From Actinomycetes bacterium (GTDB lineage Bacteria; Planctomycetota; Phycisphaerae; JAACET01), in assembly GCA_030614915.1 (NCBI GenBank), contig JAUXAG010000022.1, positions 1 to 37,740 of the forward strand: a stretch of 37,740 nucleotides of DNA. Direction: 5' to 3'. Under the pieces are notes generated by a model. It ran no database searches. It was not told where the DNA came from and saw nothing but the letters and a program-made list of their open reading frames with translations. Both the position numbers and the translations under genes were made by a program. Of this stretch, positions 23,152 through 31,609 are shown one piece after another. How positions within the stretch are numbered: position 1 is the stretch's first letter; every line of letters starts with the position of its first letter.

Positions 23152-24435
23152 TTACGAAGAACTCGGAGCCGACAGGGCTTTGTCGGAGATATCCCGTCGG
23201 TAGCAGGCGGCTTCGAAATTGATCTTGGAAACGGCCTCGTAGGCCCGGGCCTTGGCTTGAGTGATATCATCGCCCATTGAGGTAACCCCCAGGACTCGCC
23301 CGCCGGATGTTACCAATTCACCGTCCAGTAGTGCCGTGCCGGCCTGGAAGACCACCGTATCCTCAACCTTCCCCGCCTGATCCAGTCCCGCTATTACCTT
23401 GCCCTTTTCATAGGAGCCGGGATAACCCCCCGAGGCCATCACCACGCACAGAGCTGGTCGCGGATCCCATTCCAGATCGACTTTATCCAACTCACCTCGA
23501 CACACAGCCAACAGGGCCGCAAGCAGATCGCTCTTGAGCCGTACCATCAATGGCTGCGTCTCCGGATCGCCGAACCGGCAGTTGTATTCCAGCAGCTTCG
23601 GGCCGGCCGGGGTGATCATAATCCCCGCATACAGCAGCCCGCGATAAGGTGTGCCCGCCCGGTTCATCGCATCGACGGTCGGAACAAGCATATCAGAAAC
23701 CACCTGGGCCATTACCTCTTCGCTGACCACCGGTGCTGGGCTGTACGCACCCATTCCCCCGGTATTCGGACCCGTGTCGCCGTCGCCGATGGCCTTGTGG
23801 TCCTGGCTGGATTCGAGCACATAAATGTTCGTCCCATCGACCAAGGCCAAGATACTGGCCTCCTGGCCTTTGAGCATTTCCTCCACTACGATGGTCCGGC
23901 CCGCATCGCCGAAGGCTTCCTCAGCCATAATCTTCTGGGCCGCAGCCAGGGCCTCTTTCGGCTCGGAACACAAGAACACCCCTTTGCCTGCTGCCAGCCC
24001 CGAGGCCTTGACCACCAGGGCCTCGTCGCGGCTGGAGATGTATTTCCGGGCTGCATCGAGATCATCGAATATGCGAGCCTTGGCCGTGGGAACCGAAGCC
24101 GAGCGCACCAATTGTTTGCAGAAAGCCTTGTCCGCCTCGATCTTCGCCGCCTGGGCCGACGGTCCAAAGATGTTCAGCCCTTCAGCCTTGAAGGCGTCGA
24201 CTATTCCCTCCGCCAGCGGAGCCTCCGGCCCCACCACCGTCAGACCGATCGACTCGCCCTTGGCAAATTTCACCAGCTCGCCTATATCATCCACCCCAAG
24301 AGCAACATTCTGTGCCAGCTCAGCGGTACCTGGATTCCCCGGGGCACAAAACAGTTGCTTTAGCAATTTCGACTGTGCGATTTTCCAGGCCAGGGCATGT
24401 TCCCGGCCGCCGCTGCCTATAATCAGAACCTTCAT
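23152..24435 (-). CDS. purD: Phosphoribosylamine--glycine ligase (GAR synthetase)
   Basis: PurD joins glycine to phosphoribosylamine with ATP in the second step of purine synthesis. The 427-residue protein begins MKVLIIGSGGREHALAWKI, the standard N-terminus, and contains an ATP-grasp domain with VVKASGLAAGKGVFL, GDTGPNTGGMGAYSPAP and EYNCRFGDPETQP. The ATG at 24435 is preceded by GGAGG about ten bases upstream; the frame is open further upstream but adds nothing of the family. It is the first gene of the - strand purD-murJ-LOG group and is divergent from the DUF502 gene. Confidence 0.97.
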   Translation of the reverse strand: MKVLIIGSGGREHALAWKIAQSKLLKQLFCAPGNPGTAELAQNVALGVDDIGELVKFAKGESIGLTVVGPEAPLAEGIVDAFKAEGLNIFGPSAQAAKIEADKAFCKQLVRSASVPTAKARIFDDLDAARKYISSRDEALVVKASGLAAGKGVFLCSEPKEALAAAQKIMAEEAFGDAGRTIVVEEMLKGQEASILALVDGTNIYVLESSQDHKAIGDGDTGPNTGGMGAYSPAPVVSEEVMAQVVSDMLVPTVDAMNRAGTPYRGLLYAGIMITPAGPKLLEYNCRFGDPETQPLMVRLKSDLLAALLAVCRGELDKVDLEWDPRPALCVVMASGGYPGSYEKGKVIAGLDQAGKVEDTVVFQAGTALLDGELVTSGGRVLGVTSMGDDITQAKARAYEAVSKINFEAACYRRDISDKALSAPSSS

Positions 24436-24619
24436 GGCTGCAAAGACCTCCCGCCGCTGAACGCAAACTCTCATCGGCCCGGTAAAACAGGCCCAACACT
24501 ATCCCCTGCCGAATAAACTGTCAATCCCCAAGCCCTGGGCTTTGCCTTGCACGGGAGAGAATCTCACTCCTGTCGGCAATAACGCCGATATTTTCCCGAG
24601 CAACTGGGGAGCTTTTGGA

Positions 24620-24648
24620 TTGACTTTGCCCTGTAAGAACGCTAGATT
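24620..24648 (+). promoter_or_regulatory. Putative promoter for the DUF502-hpf-pts operon
   Basis: In the 318-base gap between divergent purD and DUF502, a -35 box TTGACT (24620-24625) and a -10 box TAGATT (24643-24648) stand 17 bases apart. Transcription from about 24655 would give a leader of roughly 100 bases before the ATG at 24754. I see nothing else clear in this gap, including no - strand promoter that I can support for purD. Confidence 0.4.
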
Positions 24649-24753
24649 ACCAGCCAAGGCAAACGAGTGCTTGAGATGTTGGGCCGCTCGTCCCTGAAGA
24701 GTATGTTCTTGGCAACCTGCCGTGAGAGCGGGGCTTACAAATATAGCAAATCC

Positions 24754-25563
24754 ATGGAACAAAAAACGCGGAAAAAAGGATTTTGGCCCGATTTCAAGCA
24801 CTTCTTTCTCAGAGGCTTGGCGGCTGTGCTTCCGAGTCTGCTCAGCCTGGTCCTCATCATCAAGGGCTATCAGTTCATCAATCAATACGTCGGCGAGTAT
24901 GTAAACGCTGCTATCATCTGGCTTGTCGCCCACGCTCAAATGTGGATAGATGGTGGCAAGGACGTCGAAGTATACATAGCCGCTCTCAAACTGATCTGGA
25001 TTGATTGGTATCTGCACATCGGCGGCTTCGTCATCGCTATAAGCTTGATCTACTTCTTTGGCATCTTCCTGGCCAGCTTCGTTGGCCGATGGATTTGGCG
25101 ACTCGTCGAAGCCTTTCTCAATCGCACGCCCATCGTCGGTCAGGTCTACCCACACATCAAGCAGGTCACCGATTTCTTCCTCTCCGAGAAACGTCTCCAG
25201 TACTCCCAGGTCGTGGCCGTTGAGTACCCCCGCAAGGGGATCTGGTCTTTGGGACTGCTAACCGGCGAGGCCCCCAGAAATGTCAGAGAACGCCTCGGTG
25301 ACGATATCATCTCCGTGTTCATGCCCAGTTCCCCCACTCCGCTGACCGGCTACGTTATCTGTACCAAACGTAGCGAGGTCGTGAAACTTACTATTAGCAT
25401 TGATGAAGCCTTTAGGTTTATTATTTCAGGCGGTGTTCTCAAGCCCAGAAAATTCCTCGACGGCAAAGCGTCCCCCGCCTTTGACTTTCCAGGCACAGAA
25501 CCTCATAGCCAGGAGAACCCGTCCACTGGACCGCATGAGAAGAAACCAAACGAGCAGAATTAG
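24754..25563 (+). CDS. DUF502 family membrane protein
   Basis: The 269-residue protein is of the DUF502 (PF04367) family, inner-membrane proteins of unknown function. Two hydrophobic segments lie at about residues 21-38 and 87-111, followed by the conserved LNRTPIVGQVYPHIKQVTDF block, then VAVEYPRKGIWSLGLLTGE and VFMPSSPTPLTGYVICTK, the usual family core. A hydrophilic C-terminal tail is rich in Pro, His and Glu. No good ribosome site stands before 24754; upstream in-frame starts to 24667 exist, so the start is uncertain by up to 29 codons. It opens the hpf-ptsN-ptsH-ptsI run. Confidence 0.85.
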   Translation: MEQKTRKKGFWPDFKHFFLRGLAAVLPSLLSLVLIIKGYQFINQYVGEYVNAAIIWLVAHAQMWIDGGKDVEVYIAALKLIWIDWYLHIGGFVIAISLIYFFGIFLASFVGRWIWRLVEAFLNRTPIVGQVYPHIKQVTDFFLSEKRLQYSQVVAVEYPRKGIWSLGLLTGEAPRNVRERLGDDIISVFMPSSPTPLTGYVICTKRSEVVKLTISIDEAFRFIISGGVLKPRKFLDGKASPAFDFPGTEPHSQENPSTGPHEKKPNEQN

Positions 25564-25591
25564 CCCCCCAGACTTTTCAAGGAGAAGCTAG

Positions 25592-25924
25592 ATGCAAATA
25601 TCCGTTAGCGGTCGTCACCTGCACGTCTCCCAGGACCTCCAGGACTACGCCCGCAGCAAAGCCTCTAAATTGACGCAGTTCTTTGATAAGATACGAACAG
25701 TCGATGTCATAATATCCAAGGAAGGGCTAAATTATGCTGTGGAAATCATCGTCAAGCCCGACGGTCATGAAATCTTGGTCGGGCGAGATTACGGGCCCGA
25801 CATCAAGGCTTGCATAGACCTTATTCTCGATAAGCTCGAACGCCAAATTACTAGGCACAAGGAGAAAATTCGAAATCGCAAACATCGCCAGACGGACCAG
25901 CAGGAAACTTATCCTCCCCAGTGA
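25592..25924 (+). CDS. hpf: Ribosome hibernation-promoting factor, HPF/YfiA family
   Basis: The 110-residue protein is a short-type HPF (sigma-54 modulation protein/RaiA family) that binds in the 30S decoding region and blocks translation in slow growth. It starts MQISVSGRHLHVSQDLQDYA and has the family pattern ASKLTQFFDKI and ILVGRDYGPDIKACIDLILDKLERQI, ending in a basic tail HKEKIRNRKHRQ. GGAGA eight bases upstream supports the ATG. It lacks the C-terminal dimerisation domain of long HPF. It directly precedes ptsN, an order also found in proteobacterial rpoN-hpf-ptsN loci. Confidence 0.93.
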   Translation: MQISVSGRHLHVSQDLQDYARSKASKLTQFFDKIRTVDVIISKEGLNYAVEIIVKPDGHEILVGRDYGPDIKACIDLILDKLERQITRHKEKIRNRKHRQTDQQETYPPQ

Positions 25925-25962
25925 CCCTCACCACCAGAAGTTGTTCGGGCCCGGAGAGCTCT

Positions 25963-26436
25963 ATGAAATTGTCCGAAATCCTCAGCCACGATGCCATTAT
26001 CTCCCAATTGTGCTCTGACACCCGCGACGGGGCTATCCAGGAGCTTCTCGAAGTCTTGCTAGCTGCCGATCAGCTAAGCTCCCAAGGCTATCGGCAGATA
26101 CTCCAGGCCCTTCTCGAGCGCGAAGCCAACGGTTCGACCGGATTCGGCAAAGGCGTCGCCGTCCCCCATTGCCAACACCGGGCCGTCAAGAAGACCGCTC
26201 TGGCTATTGGACGTTCCACTAAAGGTTTGGATTTCAATGCCTTGGACAAGGCTCCCGTGTATTCGGTGCTTCTGTTGCTCAGCCCGGCAAATGACCACGA
26301 TCGACACCTCCAGGCCATGGAACTGGTTTTCGGGAACCTCCAACGCCCCGGCTTCAGAAATGCCCTCCGACAGGCCAGCAGCCCGAAGGCTGTTCTTGAG
26401 CTTATCGCCGGAACTGAAGGCTCAGAAGCAAACTGA
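25963..26436 (+). CDS. ptsN: PTS EIIA domain protein, PtsN (EIIA-Ntr/fructose type)
   Basis: This 157-residue protein is a PTS EIIA type-2 domain. The phospho-accepting histidine is His69 in GVAVPHCQHRAV, preceded by GSTGFGKG, the standard motif. It begins MKLSEILSHDAI; I chose the ATG at 25963 for its GGAG six bases upstream, over an open frame to 25921. No EIIB or EIIC domain is fused or nearby, so it probably serves regulation (PtsN-type), taking phosphate from the HPr encoded next. The hpf-ptsN order supports this. Confidence 0.9.
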   Translation: MKLSEILSHDAIISQLCSDTRDGAIQELLEVLLAADQLSSQGYRQILQALLEREANGSTGFGKGVAVPHCQHRAVKKTALAIGRSTKGLDFNALDKAPVYSVLLLLSPANDHDRHLQAMELVFGNLQRPGFRNALRQASSPKAVLELIAGTEGSEAN

Positions 26437-26464
26437 AACGCTCGATTTGAAAAGGTACCCGGGC

Positions 26465-26761
26465 ATGACCCAAGAAACTTCAGCAGACCGCCGGGAGATT
26501 ACCAAGCAGGTAAAAATCCCCAACTCCTTGGGCCTCCATGCCAGACCGGCTATGCAGCTGGTCGATTTGGCTAACCGCTTCGAGGCGAGCTTGCAAATTG
26601 CCAAAGGCAACCAACTGGTCGACGCCAAAAGCATCATGCAGGTTATGACTTTGGCAGCCACACAAGGAACCAAACTTACTCTCAGTGCCACCGGCCCTGA
26701 CGCCACCCAGGCCCTGGCCGCTATGGCCGAACTCATTGCTGAAGGATTTGGTGAAGAATGA
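26465..26761 (+). CDS. ptsH: Phosphocarrier protein HPr
   Basis: The 98-residue HPr carries phosphate from EI to EIIA on His25 in NSLGLHARPA. The regulatory-serine region DAKSIMQVMTL (Ser56) is also conserved, the site phosphorylated by HPr kinase in organisms that have it. About ten extra N-terminal residues (TQETSADRRE) precede the core, compared with a typical 85-90-residue HPr. It starts 28 bases after ptsN and its stop overlaps the ptsI start as ATGA, so HPr and EI are translationally coupled. Confidence 0.96.
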   Translation: MTQETSADRREITKQVKIPNSLGLHARPAMQLVDLANRFEASLQIAKGNQLVDAKSIMQVMTLAATQGTKLTLSATGPDATQALAAMAELIAEGFGEE

Positions 26762-28530
26762 ATGACCCCATCGGACAGACAGCAATGGAAACTAAAAAGG
26801 GCATTCCCGTCTCCTCGGGAATAGCGTTTGCCCCGGCGGTGGTGATTGACGCTGAGGATTACCGCATCCCGCGTCGGCACCTCTTGCGTTCGGAAATCAA
26901 GGATGAGCTGGCCCGTGTGCGCAAGGCCCTGGCCGATTCCGCCGCCGGCGTGGCCAAATTGAGGGAAACGGCCACCGAAAAGTTCGGGCGCCAAACCGCT
27001 GCCATCTTCGACATGCACTGGCTCTACCTCCGCGATCGCAATCTTTACCGGGAAATAGCCGAAACCGTCCGCGACCAACTGGTCACCGCCGAGTATGCCA
27101 CCAGTATCGTGCTCCGCCAAAAGGCCCTGATGCTCCTGGAGTCCGCCGACCACTACATGGCTGATCGGGTTACCGATATTTACGACATTGAACGCCGAAT
27201 CCTCCACAACCTTATTGGTGAAAAGCGGGAGGATCTCAGCCACCTTACCGCCGACGTCGTGGTCATTGCTCACGACCTTACCCCCTCCCAGACGGCCCAT
27301 CTGGACAATACCCGCGTCAAGGGCATCGCCACCGACGCCGGTGGACGCACCTCTCACTCGGCTATCGTCGCCAGGGCCCTGGGTATTCCCGCCGTGGTAG
27401 GACTTAACAATATAACCGCTCTGGTTACCGGGGGCGATGAATTGATTATCGACGGTACTCGCGGAACCGTGGTCATCAAACCCGATCAGCCCACTACCGA
27501 CCAGTTTCGCCAGTACGAACGAGAACTCATCAGCCTCGGAGAAGAGCTGCGGACCCTCCGTGATTTGCCCGCCGTCACCAAATGCGGCACAAAAATACAA
27601 CTCCTCGGCAATATCGAGTTTCCCCACGAAGCCCAAACCTGCCTGGACTACGGGGCCGAAGGTATCGGCCTCTATCGCACCGAGTTTCTACATCTGGGAA
27701 GGGAAACTGAACCAACCGAGGAAGAGCACTACCAGGCTTACCGCAAAACCTTGGAAGTCATGGGCGAGCGTCCCCTGGTCATCCGCACCCTCGACTTAGG
27801 AGCCGACAAATACACTCAGGCCCGCGCCGCCGCACCGGAAAGAAATCCCTTCCTGGGCTGCCGTTCCATCCGCTTCTGTCTCCAGCCCGACCGTCTGCCA
27901 CTCTTCCGCAGGCAGTTGCGGGCCATGCTGCGGGCCTCGGCTCACGGCGATGTCCGCATCCTTCTGCCGCTAATTACCACTCTCACCGAGTTGCGGCAGG
28001 CCCGCATGATCCTCGGCGAAGTCAGCGAAGAATTGGATGAACAGGCCGTTGCTCATCGCCGCGATATCCCCGTCGGCATTATGGTCGAAACCCCCTCTGC
28101 CGCCCTCAGTGCCCCTATCTTTGCCCCCGAGGCCAGCTTCTTCAGTATCGGCACCAACGATTTGATCCAGTACACCTTGGCCGTTGACAGGGCCAACGAG
28201 CATGTGGCCAGCCTCTTCACCCCCGCCAATCCCGCACTGATAAAGATGATCCGGGACGTCATCAAGGCTGGCAGACGATACGATATACCAGTTGCCCTCT
28301 GCGGAGAGATGGCCTCAGAGCTGGAGTTTTGCCTGCTGCTGCTGGGCCTGGGGCTCAGGCAGTTTTCCGTGGCCCCCCAGGCCATTCCCTCCGTCAAAAA
28401 GCTCATCAGGGCCAGCACCCTCCAGCACGCCCAGCGGGTCGCCCGGCGTGTGATGGACCTCCATACAGATAGACAGATACTCCACTATCTCCGCCGCGAG
28501 ACCAGAAAGGTGTTTCCTGATTTGGTCTGA
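26758..28530 (+). CDS. ptsI: PTS enzyme I (PEP-protein phosphotransferase)
   Basis: Enzyme I takes phosphate from PEP and passes it to HPr. The 590-residue product has the swivelling-domain active histidine His200 in GGRTSHSAIVARALG, and in the PEP-binding barrel TEFLHLGRE, TLDLGADK, GCRSIRFCL, FSIGTNDLIQYTLAVDR and VALCGEMASE with the catalytic Cys. Length matches the family (about 575). It overlaps ptsH by 4 bases. A second methionine at residue 10 (METKKGIPVSSG) is a possible alternative start. With ptsN and ptsH this forms a complete phosphorelay lacking any membrane sugar permease in the window. Confidence 0.97.
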   Translation: MNDPIGQTAMETKKGIPVSSGIAFAPAVVIDAEDYRIPRRHLLRSEIKDELARVRKALADSAAGVAKLRETATEKFGRQTAAIFDMHWLYLRDRNLYREIAETVRDQLVTAEYATSIVLRQKALMLLESADHYMADRVTDIYDIERRILHNLIGEKREDLSHLTADVVVIAHDLTPSQTAHLDNTRVKGIATDAGGRTSHSAIVARALGIPAVVGLNNITALVTGGDELIIDGTRGTVVIKPDQPTTDQFRQYERELISLGEELRTLRDLPAVTKCGTKIQLLGNIEFPHEAQTCLDYGAEGIGLYRTEFLHLGRETEPTEEEHYQAYRKTLEVMGERPLVIRTLDLGADKYTQARAAAPERNPFLGCRSIRFCLQPDRLPLFRRQLRAMLRASAHGDVRILLPLITTLTELRQARMILGEVSEELDEQAVAHRRDIPVGIMVETPSAALSAPIFAPEASFFSIGTNDLIQYTLAVDRANEHVASLFTPANPALIKMIRDVIKAGRRYDIPVALCGEMASELEFCLLLLGLGLRQFSVAPQAIPSVKKLIRASTLQHAQRVARRVMDLHTDRQILHYLRRETRKVFPDLV

Positions 28531-28756
28531 GTGGATATAATTATTATCCTAGAGGGGCAGAGGCGATTTGCGAATTTAGTGCCACCGATCAGGTGGCGAG
28601 ATAATATTCCATCGTGGGACAGGGCTGGTCTGGCCGGTTGCTCAGGCCCCACAGGCCAAACAACTTATCCTGCCCACAGAGCGGGCACCTATCCGGAACC
28701 GACTCCGCACCGGCAGTTGCTGCCGAGCCGGATGTGACCCGGGAAAAGAGTTTCAA

Positions 28757-29500
28757 TTGTCAGGTAAATTTGGGGTTAGTTTTTCGCTGTCCGGGGATTT
28801 GCGCTTCTTGTCCCACCATGATATGTTGCGTCTGTTCGCCCGGGCTGTCCGCCGCGCCGGCCTGCCCATAGCCTACAGCCAGGGCTACAACCCTCGGCCT
28901 AGGCTCTGGCTTATGCTGCCCAGGCCTCTCGGCGTGAGTTGCCGCGATGACCTGCTCCTCGTCGAACTATCCGAAGACTGCGGCGTCGAAGCGCTTGGGG
29001 CCCGCTTGGCTCAGAATCTCCCCGCTGGGATCAAACTACGCAGCTCCTTCAGGCTCGGCCCCGGCCGAGCCCCCCAGCCCGTTTCTGCCGCATATACCCT
29101 TGAGCTGTCCCAGCAAGACGCGGCCAAGATGACTCGCAAGATAGCCGCTCTGTTGGACTCCGCCCGCCTGGGCGTCCGCAGATTCTCCAGGCGAAAGGCT
29201 CAATTTCAAGAAGTGAATATCCGTCCCTACCTTAGCCGGGTGCGTTTGGACCATAGCGAGCTGGCCTTCACTCTGAGCTGTAGCCCGGCCGGTTCAGCTA
29301 AGCCCGCTGAGGTTCTGGCCCTGTTGGATTTGGATAATCCGCCCAACCGCGCAAAGCTCGTCCGTACCAAAGTAACCTACAGCCCTCTGCAAGCTGACCA
29401 GCTACAACTCAAAATCAATGATCAAGAAAACCTTTGGCCGAAAACTCAACCGGCTACCGAAGGAGTAATTTATGCCCAGAGAGATGCTCATCAATGCTGA
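28757..29500 (+). CDS. TIGR03936/DUF2344 radical SAM-linked protein
   Basis: The 247-residue protein matches DUF2344 (TIGR03936), a domain usually fused or adjacent to a B12-binding radical SAM enzyme. Family landmarks are GDLRFLSHHDMLRLFARAVRRAG, GYNPRPRLWLMLPRPLGV and VELSEDCGVEALGARL. The start is a TTG at 28757, with GGGAAAAGAG upstream; no ATG or GTG fits. The radical SAM partner is not in this window. Its last 29 bases overlap the start of the RNase E/G gene, a neighbourhood also seen in other bacteria. The 226 bases before it (28531-28756) hold no gene I can support. Function is unknown; a link to tRNA or rRNA maturation is often guessed from the RNase neighbour. Confidence 0.85.
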   Translation: MSGKFGVSFSLSGDLRFLSHHDMLRLFARAVRRAGLPIAYSQGYNPRPRLWLMLPRPLGVSCRDDLLLVELSEDCGVEALGARLAQNLPAGIKLRSSFRLGPGRAPQPVSAAYTLELSQQDAAKMTRKIAALLDSARLGVRRFSRRKAQFQEVNIRPYLSRVRLDHSELAFTLSCSPAGSAKPAEVLALLDLDNPPNRAKLVRTKVTYSPLQADQLQLKINDQENLWPKTQPATEGVIYAQRDAHQC

Positions 29501-31010
29501 AGATGAAGAGTGTCGCATCGCCGTGATCGAGGACGGCCAACTCGAGGAACTCTATTTGGAGCGGGTTTCCTTGGCCAGCCACGTTGGAAACATCTACAAA
29601 GGACGCGTTAGCAATGTGGAAAAGTCCATCCAGGCCGCCTTTGTTGACTTCGGTCTGCCCAAACAGGGATTTCTGCACGTCTCCGATCTGCATTCCCAGT
29701 ATTTCCCATCGAAAAAAGCGGTTTCCGCCGAGTCGATCGAGCCGGTCGGTCGTAAGAAGTCACGCAGAGAGCGGCCTCCTATACAAAACTGCTTGAAGCG
29801 GGGCCAGGACATCATCGTACAAGTCATTAAAGAGGGCGTCGGCACCAAGGGCCCAACCCTCACCGGCTATATCTCCCTGCCCGGACGCTTCCTGATTATG
29901 ATGCCCGGCATGCGGCGCACGGGCGTCTCTCGCAAGATCGAAAACGAAGACGACCGCCGACAGCTCAAGGCTCTACTGGAGTCTCTAAAACCCCCAAAAA
30001 ACTACGGCTTCATTGTCCGCACCGCCGGCCTCGGTCGTAGCAAACGCGACATCAGGGCCGACCTCAACTATCTCCTGCGACTCTGGAATGCCGTCAGCAA
30101 GCGGGTCAAAAACGAGCAGGCCCCTTGTGAGCTCTACCGCGAATCCGACCTGGTTATCCGTACCATCCGTGACGTCTTCAGCTCCGACATTGCCCAGATC
30201 ATCACCGATAACCCCGACGTTGCCGCCCGCATTCGCGACTTTCTCAAGGCCGCCATGCCCAGGTCCCTCCGCAAGGTCAAACTATACGATGGCAGCAAAC
30301 CTCTCTTTCACCATTACAAAATCGAGCCCGAGATTGACAAGATTCACAACCGTCGTGTCGCTCTGCCCAGCGGCGGCTCAATAATCATTGACCCAACCGA
30401 GGCCCTCGTGGCCATCGACGTCAACTCTGGAAAATCGCGGGCCCACGGCAGCGCCGAAGCCATGGCTTACAACACCAACAAGCAGGCCGCACCTGAAATC
30501 GCCCGCCAGCTTCGCCTGCGAGACCTGGGCGGACTGATTATCTGCGACTTCATCGATATGCTGCAGGCCAAACACCGCCGCGAAATCGAAAGCATTCTGC
30601 GCGAAGCCATGAAAAACGACCGGGCCCACTCCAAGGCCCTGCGCATGAGTCAATTCGGCATCATCGAGATGACTCGCCAGCGCCTCCGCCCCACCCTGTC
30701 CAGTAGTGTTTATGAGGAATGTCCTCACTGCAGCGGAGCCGGCCTGGTCAAAAGCGCCCAGTCCGTCACTCTCGATGCCATGCGCTCTCTCAAGCTGGTC
30801 CTCAACCACGATGATGTCACTTCTGTGGAGCTTAGGTTATCCCGGCCCGTCGCCTATCACCTCCAGAACACCAATCGCCAATGGCTCGCCGAGTTGGAAA
30901 AATCTTCCGGCAAAACCATTACCATTGTCCCCGATGACGCCTGCGGCCAGGATGAGTTCCAGTTCCACTGCCAGAACGCCCGCGGCTCGAAAGTCGCCGT
31001 AAAAATCTAA
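29472..31010 (+). CDS. rng: Ribonuclease E/G family protein
   Basis: The 512-residue protein is an RNase G-sized member of the RNase E/G family, which trims 5' ends of 16S rRNA and starts mRNA decay. An S1 domain sits near residues 36-150 (GNIYKGRVSNVEKSIQAAFV), with a long basic insertion GRKKSRRERPP, followed by the 5'-sensor region and the catalytic DNase-I-like subdomain DPTEALVAIDVNSGKS with the two conserved aspartates. The zinc-link motif CPHC (Cys417, Cys420) is intact. AGGAG six bases upstream of the ATG supports the start. It overlaps the DUF2344 gene by 29 bases. No long C-terminal degradosome scaffold, so RNase G rather than E in layout. Confidence 0.93.
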   Translation: MPREMLINAEDEECRIAVIEDGQLEELYLERVSLASHVGNIYKGRVSNVEKSIQAAFVDFGLPKQGFLHVSDLHSQYFPSKKAVSAESIEPVGRKKSRRERPPIQNCLKRGQDIIVQVIKEGVGTKGPTLTGYISLPGRFLIMMPGMRRTGVSRKIENEDDRRQLKALLESLKPPKNYGFIVRTAGLGRSKRDIRADLNYLLRLWNAVSKRVKNEQAPCELYRESDLVIRTIRDVFSSDIAQIITDNPDVAARIRDFLKAAMPRSLRKVKLYDGSKPLFHHYKIEPEIDKIHNRRVALPSGGSIIIDPTEALVAIDVNSGKSRAHGSAEAMAYNTNKQAAPEIARQLRLRDLGGLIICDFIDMLQAKHRREIESILREAMKNDRAHSKALRMSQFGIIEMTRQRLRPTLSSSVYEECPHCSGAGLVKSAQSVTLDAMRSLKLVLNHDDVTSVELRLSRPVAYHLQNTNRQWLAELEKSSGKTITIVPDDACGQDEFQFHCQNARGSKVAVKI

Positions 31011-31035
31011 GCCCTGTCCCTACCGAGAGTTTGCT

Positions 31036-31542
31036 CTACCGTTTTTCCTCGGATGCCCCTCCCGCACGTCCCCGCAGAATACATAGAGCTACCAACCCCA
31101 CGCCAACGCAGAGGAAGGCATCAGCTAGATTGAAAGTGTACCAAAAAGTAAAGTCGATGAAATCCCGCACCCGCCAAGGCTCTCTAAGCCTATCAACCAA
31201 ATTCCCCAGAGCCCCAGCCAATATCAGCCCCAGCCCGATATGATAACAAACCGCACTCCTGCCGCTGGTCAAAAACAGCCATATCACCAAAACAATCCCC
31301 ACCACCACCGCAAACAGAATCAGCCACCAGCCCAACTCGATCCCGAAAGCGATCCCCGGATTGTACACCAGCTTCCAGTCCAGGATCCCCGGGATAACCT
31401 TACGTGGTCGTCCTTCCACCAGCTTTTTGCACGCATACCACTTGCTCAGCAAATCCACCAACACCCCCAGCCCAACCACCGACCAGAACCTCACGTGGCT
31501 TAGCGGATGGCCTGCGGCTCTGCCCAATCTTCGCTCTTTCAT
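31036..31542 (-). CDS. lspA: Lipoprotein signal peptidase (signal peptidase II)
   Basis: LspA cleaves lipidated prolipoproteins in the inner membrane. The 168-residue product has four hydrophobic segments and the two catalytic aspartates, Asp117 in GNLVDRL and Asp141 in FNLADAFLCVG. The family's NxGxAF motif reads YNPGIAFGI. Length is normal. The gene lies 67 bases downstream of the dksA-like gene, a pairing that recurs in planctomycetes, and converges with rng, with only 25 bases between their stops. Confidence 0.94.
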   Translation of the reverse strand: MKERRLGRAAGHPLSHVRFWSVVGLGVLVDLLSKWYACKKLVEGRPRKVIPGILDWKLVYNPGIAFGIELGWWLILFAVVVGIVLVIWLFLTSGRSAVCYHIGLGLILAGALGNLVDRLREPWRVRDFIDFTFWYTFNLADAFLCVGVGLVALCILRGRAGGASEEKR

Positions 31543-31609
31543 AACTAAAGGTGATTGTCCGCTGTTTGACGGGCGATCTTAGCCCTGCAGCTGGCCGGTC
31601 GCCCTGGGA

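Noticed and set aside
28531-28756. A 68-codon frame or structured RNA between ptsI and the DUF2344 gene
   Set aside because: The frame starts with GTG at the ptsI stop but has no ribosome site or family features, and the hairpins I could draw by eye are short and unconvincing.
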